Program-made: the position numbers and the translations under genes | NCBI RefSeq assembly: GCF_020103725.1 | Contig: NZ_JAHXBG010000005.1 | Location: 434,001 to 498,000 of the forward strand | Length of the DNA stretch: 64,000 nt | Reading direction: 5' to 3' | Source of the DNA: Hyalangium gracile | GTDB taxonomy: Bacteria; Myxococcota; Myxococcia; Myxococcales; Myxococcaceae | In this document: positions 1 to 8,992 of the stretch, piece by piece | Layout: every line of letters starts with the position of its first letter | How positions within the stretch are numbered: position 1 is the first letter of the stretch | The notes under the pieces: generated by a model | What the model was told of the DNA's origin: nothing | Databases searched by the model: none | The model's input: only the letters and a program-made list of their open reading frames with translations

Positions 1-2027
1 GCGAGCTGCTCACGCCGCTGCATGTCTCCCATCTCCCAGGCGTTCTGCAGGTTGCGCGAGGCCGCCAGGCCGGGCTGCGTCGGCCAGCTCGTCTTGAAGC
101 CGTGGATGGAGTCTCCCGCGTCGATCATCGGAATGCCCAGCCGCGTCTTGGCGCAGGCCGACTGGTAGCTGGCGATCTCCTGGGGAGACAGGGGGCCCAT
201 GGTGAAGCCCGCCTCGGGGTAGACCTTGGCCTCGTAGAACATCTGCATGGCCTTCTCGTGCAGCGTCATCCGGCTCATCAGATCGTTCACGCGGGTGGTG
301 ACGGGGTTGTGCCAGTCCTCGTACGGCTCGATGGTCCCGTTCTTGTTGAGGTCGCGAATGCCGTTGATGAGCGCCACGCCATCCGCCGCCGTCTCCACCG
401 TGGGCAGGTAGAGGCTGAAGGTGCGCATGTCCGAGCGGCTGGTGCTCCCGCTGGAGAGCTGGGCGACGACGTACCACTTATAGGTCCAGCGATCGGGCAG
501 GTCCTCCGTCAGGGTGAAGGAGGTGCCGGTGGTGGAGGCCACCTGGGTGAAGCGATCGAGCAGGCTGCCCGGGGCCATCCAGTCGTAGTCGTTGCGCGTG
601 ACGTTGACGAAGAGCCTGTAGCTGGTGGCACCCGTGACGGCGGCCCAGCTGAAGGTGGGGCGGCGGGTGTTGGTGATCATCGCGTTGTTGGCCGGAGCGG
701 TCACCGCGAACGCGCCCGCCGTGGGGGGCGGAGCCGGCGCCACATACGGGTCCGGGATGATGGGGCCACCCTGCGGCGGGTTGGTGGAGCCCGTGGAGTA
801 GATCTCCACCTGCCACTCCGCATCCTGCACGGCGAGGGCCGTCACGGACTGCGCGCGCTGGGTACCAGAGGACGTGGTGACGACCAGACGGATGTCGGTG
901 TTGGGCTCGGTGGGAGAGAACTGGTTCTTCGACATCGTCACCGTGGTGTTGGGCGGGAACGTGAGCAGGTAGGTGAAGGGCCCGGGCGGGTTGCGCACGG
1001 ACGGCGTCGCGGCGCCCTCCTCCGGCGTGGGCGTGATGGAGATCGGCGTCGGAGAGACGTTGATCTTCGCGTACGCCAGCTCGGGGAACATCAGCTTGAT
1101 GGTCTGGTTGGTCGTCTGCGTCGGAGGCGTCGTGGTGCCGCCGGTCCTGTAGACCTCGAACGACCAGAGCGAGTAGCCGTAGCCCGTGCCACGCTCGGTG
1201 CCGCGCATGCGCACATAGCGCGCGGTCCCCGAGACGGGGATCTCCTTGCGGCCCACCGCGCCATCGGTGACGGTAGCCAGGGTCGTCCAGTTGGCGTCAT
1301 CGTTGGAGCCATCGATGGTGTACGTCTTGCCGTAGGCCCCCTCCCACACGAGCACCACCTGGCCGATCTGCTGGGACGAGCCCAGGTCCACCCGGATCCA
1401 CTGGGGATCGGCGGCGGCAGAGGACCAGCGGGTGCCGGCGTTCCCGTCGAACGCATAGGTGGCCGCCAGATTGGGATCGTTGTTCTCGATGGTCGAGGCC
1501 GTCGCGGGCCGGCCCCGGGCGAGATCCGTCGCGGTGTCCGTGCCGCCGTAGATCTCGAGCTCCCAGAGCGAGTACCCGTAGCCGATGGCGCGCTGCACGC
1601 CGAGCATGCGGACATAGCGGCCGCTGCCGGACACGGTCAGGTCATCGACTCCGCCGTCCCCGTTGGTCACCGTGGCCACATCCGTCCAGCTCGTGGCGTT
1701 GGCGGACACCTGGATCTTGTAGCTCTTGCCGTAGGCCGTCTCCCAGCTGAGCCTCACGCGGTTGAAGCTCGTCGTGGCCCCGAGGTCGACGTAGATCCAC
1801 TCGTTGTCGGTGAAGCCGCTGCTCCACCGGGTCCCGGCATCGCCGTCCACGGCGGAGGAGCCGACGAAGACACCATCGGTCGAGGACACCGTGACGGGCT
1901 TGCCACGGGCGAGGTTGGTCTGAGCCTCCGCGGCCAGCGGCGAGACCGCCACCAGGGCCATGAGGCACGCACACGTCCAGCGGAGCCAGGCGCTTCTCGC
2001 GCCCTGGAGGAGAGAATGAATGGGCAT
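1..2027 (-). CDS. Secreted glycoside hydrolase family 3 enzyme with two F5/8 type C domains (3' part outside window)
   Basis: Only the N-terminal 675 residues are visible. The start at 2027 gives a clear signal peptide of about 36 residues ending in LAAEAQ. Two discoidin (F5/8 type C, CBM32-like) domains follow, each running from an LARGK/RP start to a YGYSLW...EVY/EIY end (about residues 37-175 and 178-310). A linker and a fibronectin-like module (ITNTRRPTFSWAAVTGATSYRLFVN-type, about 425-530) lead into the family-3 N-terminal barrel from about residue 555, with MTLHEKAMQM, LGIPMIDAGDSIHG and the PTQPGLAASRN block. The catalytic Asp lies beyond the window. The family hydrolyses beta-glucosides or beta-glucan oligomers; the discoidin domains would bind glycans outside the cell. 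No strong ribosome binding site is seen before the chosen ATG. It is co-directional with the GH16 gene upstream. Confidence 0.88.
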   Translation of the reverse strand, partial: MPIHSLLQGARSAWLRWTCACLMALVAVSPLAAEAQTNLARGKPVTVSSTDGVFVGSSAVDGDAGTRWSSGFTDNEWIYVDLGATTSFNRVRLSWETAYGKSYKIQVSANATSWTDVATVTNGDGGVDDLTVSGSGRYVRMLGVQRAIGYGYSLWELEIYGGTDTATDLARGRPATASTIENNDPNLAATYAFDGNAGTRWSSAAADPQWIRVDLGSSQQIGQVVLVWEGAYGKTYTIDGSNDDANWTTLATVTDGAVGRKEIPVSGTARYVRMRGTERGTGYGYSLWSFEVYRTGGTTTPPTQTTNQTIKLMFPELAYAKINVSPTPISITPTPEEGAATPSVRNPPGPFTYLLTFPPNTTVTMSKNQFSPTEPNTDIRLVVTTSSGTQRAQSVTALAVQDAEWQVEIYSTGSTNPPQGGPIIPDPYVAPAPPPTAGAFAVTAPANNAMITNTRRPTFSWAAVTGATSYRLFVNVTRNDYDWMAPGSLLDRFTQVASTTGTSFTLTEDLPDRWTYKWYVVAQLSSGSTSRSDMRTFSLYLPTVETAADGVALINGIRDLNKNGTIEPYEDWHNPVTTRVNDLMSRMTLHEKAMQMFYEAKVYPEAGFTMGPLSPQEIASYQSACAKTRLGIPMIDAGDSIHGFKTSWPTQPGLAASRNLQNAWEMGDMQRREQL

Positions 2028-2112
2028 ATGGGGAATGGAGAGGAGAGGAGTTGAAGACAGTCGGCGTCCGCGCATCGCCGACAACCACGACAACGGGGGG
2101 CGCCGCGCGGAC

Positions 2113-2147
2113 AGGCCCCCTCCGGCACACAGCCTCGGAGAGGGCCT
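2113..2147 (-). terminator. Stem-loop between the GH16 and GH3 genes
   Basis: AGGCCC (2113-2118) pairs with GGGCCT (2142-2147), and inner TCCG/CGGA bases extend the stem. It sits just after the GH16 stop on the minus strand. There is no U-tract, so it may attenuate rather than terminate. Confidence 0.4.
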
Positions 2148-2163
2148 GCTCGAGCCCGACGGC

Positions 2164-4677
2164 CTACTTCAGATCCAGGTAGTCCACCGAGTAGATCCAC
2201 CCGTTGGGGTGTGTCACGCCCACCAGGCAGAGGGTTCCGGTGCCAGTGGCGGAGATGGCGGTGGAGATGTTGGCCAGGCTGGGGCTGCTCCAGCCACCCG
2301 TCGCCGTGCTCAGCTTCAGTGTGCCGATGGTGGTGTTGTTGAACCTCAGCTGCGCCTCGCCATTGGGATAGGGAGCGCCCACGCGAGCGGTGGCGCTGGT
2401 GAAGCCCGTCAGGCTCACGTTGCTCCAGCAGATGGAGTCGCCGCCCTCGAAGGCCACGACCTTGCCGCCGCTGTCGCCACCGGCCTCGGCGAAGCAGCCC
2501 GTCAGCGTGGCGCTCTCCGCCTCCTTGCGCACGGAGGTGGGAGGCGTCGAGGTGCACTGGCCCGAGCTGTTGCAGGTGCTGCCCGAGGCGCACGTGCCGC
2601 AGGTGCCACCGCACCCATCGCTGCCACACGTCTTGCCCGAGCAGCTCGGGGTGCAGGTGCTCGTCGACGCGGTGCAGTGCCCCCAGCTCGCGCAGCTCGT
2701 CCCCGAGCGGCACGTGCCGCAGGAGCCGCCGCACCCATCGCTGCCACACGTCTTGCCCGTGCACTCGGGCTGGCACGTATTGGCCGTGGTGCCCAGGTAC
2801 ATGTCATCCACGTACAACTGGAGGTTGTTGTTGGCGCTGCCGCCCGCGTCGATCTCGAACTTGTAGGTGCCCGTGGCGGTGGGGGTGAAGTTGGGACCGG
2901 TGCACGTGGTCCAGCCGGTACCCACGTTGCAGTTGAAGCTGGCGACGGTGCCCCAGGGATCCTGCGCCTGGGCGATCTTGATGGGGAGCGTGCGCGCCGC
3001 GCTCGACTTCACGTCCACCTTCCACTTGTAGGTGGTGCCGGCGGTGAGCTGGAAGCCCTCCTGGCGGATCTGCACGCTGTAGGGCTGCCAGCCGCCATTG
3101 TCGATGCGCACCCACTGGACGAAGCCTCGGGTACCGCCCTCGTTGATGATGTCGGTGAGGCCCTGGCCTCCATCGAAGAAGAGATCGCTGCGGTGGTAGG
3201 TGTAGTCCTCGTTGAAGCCGCAGTTGCGGATGATGTTGTCACTCGTGCCGTCGCCATTGCTGTCCTGGCACGCCGCGCGAGAGGCCTGGGGGTAGCCCGA
3301 GTTGCGGTGGTACCAGCGCACATAGTCCACCTCCAGCTTGGCCTTGTCGCCGTGGGCGGCCCAGTCGATGTTGATGCACGAGCTGGGCGTCTCCTGGCAC
3401 TTGCCGCCCGAGCACGCCGCGCCATTGGCGCACTGCGCGCTGGAGGTGCACGACCGGCCGGACCAGCCCAGGCAGCCCAGCTCACCGCCCACCGCGTTGT
3501 TGAGGATGAGGTACATCGGCTGGCGGAACTCGGTCGCGTTGTCCCCGGTGGTGAAGGTCGCCACGGGCGCGCCGCCGTTCTGCGGCAGGTTGTCGATGTA
3601 GATCTTGAAGCCGTTCTCGTCCCAGAGGAAGCCCCAGGTGTGCCACTGGTGGTAGTCGATCGTCTTGCCCGGCCACTGCACGCGCGAGCCGCCCACGTCT
3701 CCGTCGCACTTGGCGTCACCGTGGTTGGGCCAGTCGCTGCACGCGTTGGCCTGCCAGCCACCCGGCGCCGCCGCCATCTCTCCGGCCTCGGGGTACTCGC
3801 GCCACAGCGCGTTGAAGCCCATGGCCTCGTTCGTGGGGAACAGGGCGCTGTTCTCACGGATCTGCGTGTACTCCATGATGTCGATCTCGCCCGTCATGGG
3901 CCAGCCGGCGCTGTCATCGCGGCCACCATTGGAGATGGCGCCGTTGGCCCCGAGCAGCCAGATGGCCGGCCACATGCCGCTGGGCGGCGTGGCCCCGGCG
4001 GGCAGCTCCGCGAAGGGCATGCGCGCGCGGAACTCGATGTAGCCGTAGCGGTACTCGACCTTCTCGTCGGTCTTGATGCGGCCCGAGGAGTACTGCATGC
4101 CATTGGCCGGCGCGTTGGCCAGGCCATTGAAGGGCGCGCACTCCTCGTGGTCATACACGCCGTTGCGGTTCTGGTCGTAGACGCAGTAGCCGGTGGCCGC
4201 GCAGGTGCCGTTGGTTCCACACTGGCTGCTGGCGGTACATTGCTGCCAGACGACACAGTCCAGCGGCTCCTTGCGAGCCAGCAGCGTCAGCTTGCCGTTC
4301 TCGACACAGTAGTTCCAGTTGTTGGGATGGGTGACACACTCCCGGTTGGTATAGGCCTGCTGCTCGTAGTTGACGCCCAGGTTCTCCTTGGTCCAGTTGG
4401 CGGTGTTGAGCAGGGACCTGGGCTGGCCCGCATTCAGGTTGCCACCAAAGTCATCCTCCCAGGTCAGCGTGAAGGGCTGCCCCGAGATGTTGAGCGTCCG
4501 GGAGCCCGTGGACTCCAGCGGCACCTCGCTCTCGACGGACGCGGAAGCTTCCGGCTCCTCCACCGCGACACAGCCTCCACCCACCAGAGCCAGGGCAAAG
4601 ACACCGCAGCCCAAGACGGCCTTCTTCCAGGCCGCACTGCTGTTCCGTCTCATCTCAGCGCACCACCTTCTGCTCAT
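2164..4677 (-). CDS. Lipoprotein glycoside hydrolase family 16 (beta-1,3-glucanase/laminarinase type)
   Basis: An 837-residue secreted enzyme expected to cleave internal beta-1,3 (or beta-1,3-1,4) glucan bonds. The ATG at 4677 was chosen because GGAGG lies 8 nt upstream; an ATG at 4683 is too close to it. The signal sequence ends in the lipobox LVGGGC (Cys36), so membrane anchoring is likely. The GH16 catalytic motif EIDIME gives nucleophile E264 and acid/base E269. A Cys-rich insertion lies at about residues 140-180, a CBM4/9-like jelly roll at about 490-640, two Cys-rich repeats (KTCGSDGCGG) at about 645-715, and a CBM6/35-like module ends the protein. The multi-module layout fits binding to insoluble glucan such as fungal wall. 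The exact substrate is inference. Confidence 0.9.
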   Translation of the reverse strand: MSRRWCAEMRRNSSAAWKKAVLGCGVFALALVGGGCVAVEEPEASASVESEVPLESTGSRTLNISGQPFTLTWEDDFGGNLNAGQPRSLLNTANWTKENLGVNYEQQAYTNRECVTHPNNWNYCVENGKLTLLARKEPLDCVVWQQCTASSQCGTNGTCAATGYCVYDQNRNGVYDHEECAPFNGLANAPANGMQYSSGRIKTDEKVEYRYGYIEFRARMPFAELPAGATPPSGMWPAIWLLGANGAISNGGRDDSAGWPMTGEIDIMEYTQIRENSALFPTNEAMGFNALWREYPEAGEMAAAPGGWQANACSDWPNHGDAKCDGDVGGSRVQWPGKTIDYHQWHTWGFLWDENGFKIYIDNLPQNGGAPVATFTTGDNATEFRQPMYLILNNAVGGELGCLGWSGRSCTSSAQCANGAACSGGKCQETPSSCINIDWAAHGDKAKLEVDYVRWYHRNSGYPQASRAACQDSNGDGTSDNIIRNCGFNEDYTYHRSDLFFDGGQGLTDIINEGGTRGFVQWVRIDNGGWQPYSVQIRQEGFQLTAGTTYKWKVDVKSSAARTLPIKIAQAQDPWGTVASFNCNVGTGWTTCTGPNFTPTATGTYKFEIDAGGSANNNLQLYVDDMYLGTTANTCQPECTGKTCGSDGCGGSCGTCRSGTSCASWGHCTASTSTCTPSCSGKTCGSDGCGGTCGTCASGSTCNSSGQCTSTPPTSVRKEAESATLTGCFAEAGGDSGGKVVAFEGGDSICWSNVSLTGFTSATARVGAPYPNGEAQLRFNNTTIGTLKLSTATGGWSSPSLANISTAISATGTGTLCLVGVTHPNGWIYSVDYLDLK

Positions 4678-4979
4678 TTCCATCTCCTCCCAGCTCCGTG
4701 AGAACGAAAAGGGCGCACGCATCTCGTCAGTGCCAGGGAGGCCTGGAACCGCTGTGTTTGATTTGGCTCGATGATGTTTCGCGTTGCGTCAGAGGTCCCC
4801 AGCACTGCTCGGAGACTACCGGGCATCCTCAAACACAGTTGTAGACCCGATTACTCGGATAGTAAAGGGCTCTTTTGAAACCGCCACCAAAATTCCGGCC
4901 CTGCCTTCACTGAGAGCACAGAAGTTCACAAACCCGGCGTCCGCGCTCGGAGCACCGAGCCACATTTCCATGGCTGATT

Positions 4980-5080
4980 GCGTCAAAACAGACGCAAAAC
5001 CATGGCCCCACGCGTCAAGATTCACATGAATTCGTGGCTGCATGCGTCAAAAACAGGCGCGATCGCGGCAAAACAGGCCC
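4980..5080. repeat. Phased GCGTCAA direct repeats with inverted-repeat arms
   Basis: GCGTCAA occurs at 4980, 5012 and 5044, exactly 32 bp apart, about three helical turns. The first copy is part of GCGTCAAAACAGACGC (4980-4995), with arms GCGTC/GACGC. The third is in GCGTCAAAAACAGGCGC (5044-5060). A degenerate relative, GCGGCAAAACAGGCCC, lies at 5065-5080. The arrangement looks like a multi-site activator or repressor array for the flanking genes; the binding protein is unknown. Confidence 0.6.
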
Positions 5081-5087
5081 TTGGGCG

Positions 5088-5101
5088 TGAATGCGCTTTC
5101 A
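5088..5101. promoter_or_regulatory. LacI-type operator, distal site for the transporter operon
   Basis: TGAATGCGCTTTCA matches the palindrome TGAAAGCGCTTTCA at 13 of 14 positions. Its centre is 197 bp upstream of the second site at 5285-5298, so repression by looping is possible. It could also act on the divergent GH16 gene. Confidence 0.6.
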
Positions 5102-5284
5102 TCCCCGCACTCGCAAGCTCCCTTGAATTCTGCTAATTCCCATCTCATGAACGTCGGCCATCGACAGCCCACGCCTGGCCCCGGTGATGGCTCAGCCATC
5201 GGGCCTGGCAATGCATGACGCCTCGCGTTGTAAGAACGGCCCTCCTCACCAGGAGGTGAATAGCGTATACGGTGCGCCTCCCGC

Positions 5285-5298
5285 TGAAAGCGCTACCA
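5285..5298. promoter_or_regulatory. LacI-type operator, proximal site for the transporter operon
   Basis: TGAAAGCGCTACCA has a perfect left half and AGCGCT centre relative to TGAAAGCGCTTTCA. It ends 5 bp before the AGGAG ribosome binding site of the substrate-binding protein gene, where a bound repressor would block transcription. Confidence 0.65.
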
Positions 5299-5314
5299 AA
5301 AACAGGAGCGATCC

Positions 5315-7015
5315 ATGTCACGCCGGCTGTTGATGATGTGCATGTCCCTGCTGTCGCTGGGGGGCCTCGTTCACTGCTCGAAGAGCCCGCCGGAGGGTGC
5401 ACAGCCCGCTCCCGCGACGGCCCCCGCCGCGGTGGCCGCGCCGAAGGTCACGGCACTCACGGTCATCCAGGAGCAGCAGGCCTCGTGGGTCCGGAACTTC
5501 AATCCCCTGCTGGCGCCGGGCAACGCGCGCTGGCCGACCCGCGCCGGCATCTACGAGCCGTTGATGATCTACAACACGCTCAAGGGTGAGTTCGTGCCCT
5601 GGCTGGCCGTGAAGCACGAATGGAGCGCGGACAACAAGAAGCTCACCCTGTCCGTGCGCCCCGGCGTGAAGTGGTCGGATGGCCAGCCCTTCACCGCCAG
5701 GGACGTGGCGTTCACCTTCGAGCTCCTCAAGAAGCACAAGGCCCTGGACTTCTCGGCGGTGTGGGCGTTCCTGGACGGCGTCCAGGTCAAGGATGACGCG
5801 ACGGTCGAGTTCAGCCTGGTGCGCCCCTACGTCCCCGGCCTCGTCTACATCCTTCATCAGCCGATCGTGCCCGAGCACAAGTGGAAGGACGTGGCGGACC
5901 CCGTCACGTTCACGAACGAGACGCCCGTGGCCACGGGCCCCTTCACCGAGGTGAAGGTCTTCCAGAACCAGATCTTCGAGCTCGGACGCAACCCGCACTA
6001 CTGGCAGCCGGGCAAGCCCGCCGTCCAGAGCCTGCGCTTCCCGGCGTACCCCGGCAACGATCAGGCCAACATGGCGCTGCTCACCGGCGAGCTGGACTGG
6101 GCGGGCAGCTTCGTGCCCGACATCGAGCGCGTCTACGTGGCCAAGGACAAGGAGAACAACCACTACTGGTTCCCCCTGGTCGGCAACACGACGACGCTCT
6201 ACGTGAACACCGCCAAGAAGCCCTTCGACGACGTCCGCGTGCGCAAGGCGATCAGCATGGCGATCGACCGCGATCAGATCGTCAAGGTGGCGATGTATGG
6301 CTACACGCGGCCCGCTGACGCCACGGCCCTGAGCGACGCGCACAAGAACTGGCACAACCCCAAGGCCCTGGAGTCCGGCGACTGGACGAAGCTCGACGTG
6401 GCCAAGGCGAACGCCCTGCTCGACGAGGCCGGCTACAAGCGAGGCGAGGACGGCGTGCGGATGACGCCGGACAAGCAGCCCATGCGCTACGAGATCAACG
6501 TCGTCACGGGCTGGTCGGACTGGGTGCGCGCCTCGCAGCTCATCGGCCAGCACCTCAAGCAGCTCGGCATCGACGCCACCTTGAAGACCTACGACTTCAG
6601 CCCCTACTTCGAGCGGCTCCAGAAGGGCGAGTTCGACATGAGCATGGGGTGGACGTCCGAGGAGCCGACCCCCTATCACTTCTACCGGGGGCTCATGGGC
6701 AGCGAGACGCTGAGGCCCATCGGCGAGATCGCCGCCCACAACTGGAACCGCTTCGCCAGCAAGGAGGCCGACGAGCTGCTGCGGGCGTTCGAGGGCACCA
6801 ACGATGCCGCGGAGCAGAAGAAGCTGGCGGGACAGATGCAGGAGCTCTTCGTCCAGAACGCGCCGGCCATCCCCCTGTTCCCCGGCCCGTCCTGGGGTGA
6901 GTACAACACGCGTCGGTTCACCAACTTCCCGAGCGCGTCCAATCCGTACGCCAAGCTCACGCCGAACAGCTCTCCCGAGAACCTCTTCCTCATGGTCGAA
7001 GTGAAGCCCAAGTAG
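5315..7015 (+). CDS. ABC transporter substrate-binding lipoprotein, family 5
   Basis: This 566-residue extracytoplasmic binding protein (SBP_bac_5) captures the substrate for the transporter encoded downstream. The start has AGGAG 6 nt upstream. The signal peptide ends in lipobox LVHC (Cys21). Family features include TFTFELLKKH-like and RKAISMAIDRDQIVK segments and the usual length of 500-600. Most family members bind peptides, but some bind cello- or laminari-oligosaccharides. The co-directional beta-glucosidase genes at 11048 and 12454 favour a beta-glucan oligosaccharide here. That assignment is inference from context. Confidence 0.88.
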   Translation: MSRRLLMMCMSLLSLGGLVHCSKSPPEGAQPAPATAPAAVAAPKVTALTVIQEQQASWVRNFNPLLAPGNARWPTRAGIYEPLMIYNTLKGEFVPWLAVKHEWSADNKKLTLSVRPGVKWSDGQPFTARDVAFTFELLKKHKALDFSAVWAFLDGVQVKDDATVEFSLVRPYVPGLVYILHQPIVPEHKWKDVADPVTFTNETPVATGPFTEVKVFQNQIFELGRNPHYWQPGKPAVQSLRFPAYPGNDQANMALLTGELDWAGSFVPDIERVYVAKDKENNHYWFPLVGNTTTLYVNTAKKPFDDVRVRKAISMAIDRDQIVKVAMYGYTRPADATALSDAHKNWHNPKALESGDWTKLDVAKANALLDEAGYKRGEDGVRMTPDKQPMRYEINVVTGWSDWVRASQLIGQHLKQLGIDATLKTYDFSPYFERLQKGEFDMSMGWTSEEPTPYHFYRGLMGSETLRPIGEIAAHNWNRFASKEADELLRAFEGTNDAAEQKKLAGQMQELFVQNAPAIPLFPGPSWGEYNTRRFTNFPSASNPYAKLTPNSSPENLFLMVEVKPK

Positions 7016-7045
7016 CGTCAGCGCCTCGGAAAAGAGCCCCACGCC

Positions 7046-8023
7046 GTGCGACACCTCCTGCGAAACCTGGCCTTGTACGCGGTCGCCGCGTGGGCCTCGC
7101 TGACGCTGAACTTCCTGATCCCGCGCCTCATGCCGGGCGATCCCGCCTCGACCATGTTCGCGCGCTTCAGGGGGCAGCTGCAGCCCGAGGCCATCGACGC
7201 ATTGCGAGTGGCGTTCGGCTTCACGAACGAGCCGCTCTACAAGCAGTACTTCACCTACGTCGTCCACCTGTTCCAGGGCGATCTCGGCCTCTCCGTCGCG
7301 TACTTCCCCGCGAAGGTGACGGACGTGATCGCCACGGGGCTCGGCTGGACGCTGCTGCTCGCGGGTGCCGCGGTGATCATCAGCTTCGCGCTCGGCACGA
7401 CGCTGGGCGTGGTCGCCACGTGGAGGCGTGGCGGCTGGCTGGACTCGGTGCTGCCGCCGGTGCTGGTCTTCCTGGGAGCCTTCCCCTACTTCTGGCTCGC
7501 CATGGTGCTGCTCTACGTGCTCGGGTTCAACCTGGGCGCCTTCCCCCTCCGGCACGCCTACGACGACGCGCTTGCTCCCGCCTTCAGCGGCGAGTTCATC
7601 CTCAGCGTCGTCCAGCACATGATGCTCCCGGCATCGGCGATCGTGATCGCGACGCTCGGGGGGTGGATGCTCAGCATGCGCAGCACCATGGTGGGGGTGC
7701 TCTCCGAGGACTACATCACCATGGCGAACGCCAAGGGCCTGTCCCAGGGGCGGATCATGTTCCACTACGCCGCTCGCAACGCGCTGCTGCCCAACGTCAC
7801 GGGCTTCGGCATGGCGCTGGGCTTCGTCCTCTCGGGCTCGCTGCTGACGGAGATCGTCTTCTCGTACCCCGGCCAGGGCTACCTGCTCATCCAGGCGGTG
7901 CGCAACCAGGACTACCCGCTCATGCAGGGTATCTTCCTGACCATCACGCTTGCCGTGCTGGGCGCGAACCTGCTCGTCGACATCCTCTACGTGTGGCTCG
8001 ACCCCCGGACGCGGACTCGCTGA
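7046..8023 (+). CDS. ABC transporter permease (DppB/OppB type)
   Basis: A 325-residue inner-membrane permease of the BPD_transp_1 family, with an N-terminal helix, a periplasmic loop and five further helices. The EAA-type loop contains the segment MANAKGLSQGRIMFHYAARNALLPN, which contacts the ATPases. GTG at 7046 starts the gene, with GGAAAAGAG upstream. It lies 30 nt after the binding-protein gene and pairs with the next permease. Confidence 0.9.
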   Translation: MRHLLRNLALYAVAAWASLTLNFLIPRLMPGDPASTMFARFRGQLQPEAIDALRVAFGFTNEPLYKQYFTYVVHLFQGDLGLSVAYFPAKVTDVIATGLGWTLLLAGAAVIISFALGTTLGVVATWRRGGWLDSVLPPVLVFLGAFPYFWLAMVLLYVLGFNLGAFPLRHAYDDALAPAFSGEFILSVVQHMMLPASAIVIATLGGWMLSMRSTMVGVLSEDYITMANAKGLSQGRIMFHYAARNALLPNVTGFGMALGFVLSGSLLTEIVFSYPGQGYLLIQAVRNQDYPLMQGIFLTITLAVLGANLLVDILYVWLDPRTRTR

Positions 8024-8047
8024 CGGGTAGAAAGGAGGAAGCCTGGA

Positions 8048-8992
8048 ATGTCATCCGCGAAACCAGCCGGGAGGCAGCGCTCGGGGTTCATCTGGCAGCT
8101 GCTCGAGAATCGCAAGGCGGCCGTCGGGGCGGCGATCATCCTCTTCTTCGTGCTGCTCGGGCTGTTCGGGCCCCTGCTGGTGAAGGTCGACCCCTCCGCC
8201 TTCGTGGGCCCGCCGCACCAGCCACCCTCCTCCGAGTATCTCTTCGGAACCAACGGCCAGGGGCAGGACGTGCTCGCGCAGACGATCGCGGGGGCGCGCA
8301 CCTCGCTCGCGGTGGGGTTCCTCACGGGCTTCGCCGTCATGGCGATTGGCGCGCTCGTGGGGATGACCGCCGGGTTCTTCGGCGGCTGGCTCGACAGTGT
8401 CCTGTCCTTCGTCACCAACGTGTTCCTGCTCATCCCCGGCCTGCCCATGGCCGTGGTCATCGCGGCGTACCTGAAGCCCGGGCCCGTCACCATCGGCCTG
8501 GTGCTGATCATCACGGGGTGGGCCTGGAACGCACGCATGCTGCGCGCGCAGATCCTCTCGCTGCGGGAGAAGGACTTCGTCATGGCCGCCATCGTGAGCG
8601 GCGAGGGGCGCCTTCGGATCATCTTCCGGGAGATCCTCCCCAACATGACGTCGCTGCTGATGAGCGGCTTCATCTCCGCGACGGTCTACGCGATTGGCGC
8701 GCAGGTGGGGCTCGAGTTCCTGGGGATCGGGGACGTGAGCGTGGTCACCTGGGGCACCAACCTGTACTGGGCCGCCAACAACGCGGCCCTGCTGACCGGG
8801 GCGTGGTGGACCGTGGTCCCCACCGGCATGTGCGTCGCGCTCATCGGGTTCGCGCTCGTGCTCGTCAACTTCGCGATCGACGAGCTCACCAACCCGCGAC
8901 TGCGGGCGGAGCGCACATGGACTCGGCTCCTCGAGAGCCATGATCTGGAAGAGGGGCTCTCGACCCCCGTGGTGAGGAGCCATGGAAACTAA
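8048..8992 (+). CDS. ABC transporter permease (DppC/OppC type)
   Basis: This 314-residue second permease completes the membrane channel. AAAGGAGG at 8031-8038 fixes the ATG. The N-terminal OppC leader precedes the first helix (AAVGAAIILFFVLLGLFGP), and the SEYLFGTNGQGQDVL signature of OppC proteins follows. The EAA loop is ...AAIVSGEGRLRIIFREILPN. It overlaps the next gene by 11 nt, so translation is probably coupled. Confidence 0.9.
   Translation: MSSAKPAGRQRSGFIWQLLENRKAAVGAAIILFFVLLGLFGPLLVKVDPSAFVGPPHQPPSSEYLFGTNGQGQDVLAQTIAGARTSLAVGFLTGFAVMAIGALVGMTAGFFGGWLDSVLSFVTNVFLLIPGLPMAVVIAAYLKPGPVTIGLVLIITGWAWNARMLRAQILSLREKDFVMAAIVSGEGRLRIIFREILPNMTSLLMSGFISATVYAIGAQVGLEFLGIGDVSVVTWGTNLYWAANNAALLTGAWWTVVPTGMCVALIGFALVLVNFAIDELTNPRLRAERTWTRLLESHDLEEGLSTPVVRSHGN

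Larger units (their letters stand above)
4678..5314. other. Regulatory intergenic region between GH16 and the ABC transporter operon
   Basis: This divergent 637-nt spacer has lower GC than the genes on either side and no credible coding frame. It contains three GCGTCAA direct repeats spaced 32 bp apart, two LacI-type 14-mers, and overlapping inverted repeats at 5241-5260 (CCTCCT-CACC-AGGAGG). A TATACG hexamer at 5266-5271 could be a -10 element for the transporter operon, but no convincing -35 was found at standard spacing. Confidence 0.6.

Noticed and set aside
102-2054. 650-codon plus-strand open frame opposite the GH3 gene
   Set aside because: It has low-complexity Arg/Gly/Val/His composition without domains, while the minus strand encodes a clear signal peptide, two discoidin domains and a GH3 start. 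High GC makes long antisense frames common.
4784-5043. Short open frames on both strands in the intergenic region before the ABC operon
   Set aside because: No ribosome binding site or similarity supports them, and the region is better explained by regulatory repeats.
5318-7765. 815-codon minus-strand open frame opposite the ABC transporter genes
   Set aside because: The composition is typical of a complement shadow; the plus strand holds a full substrate-binding protein and permease with family motifs.
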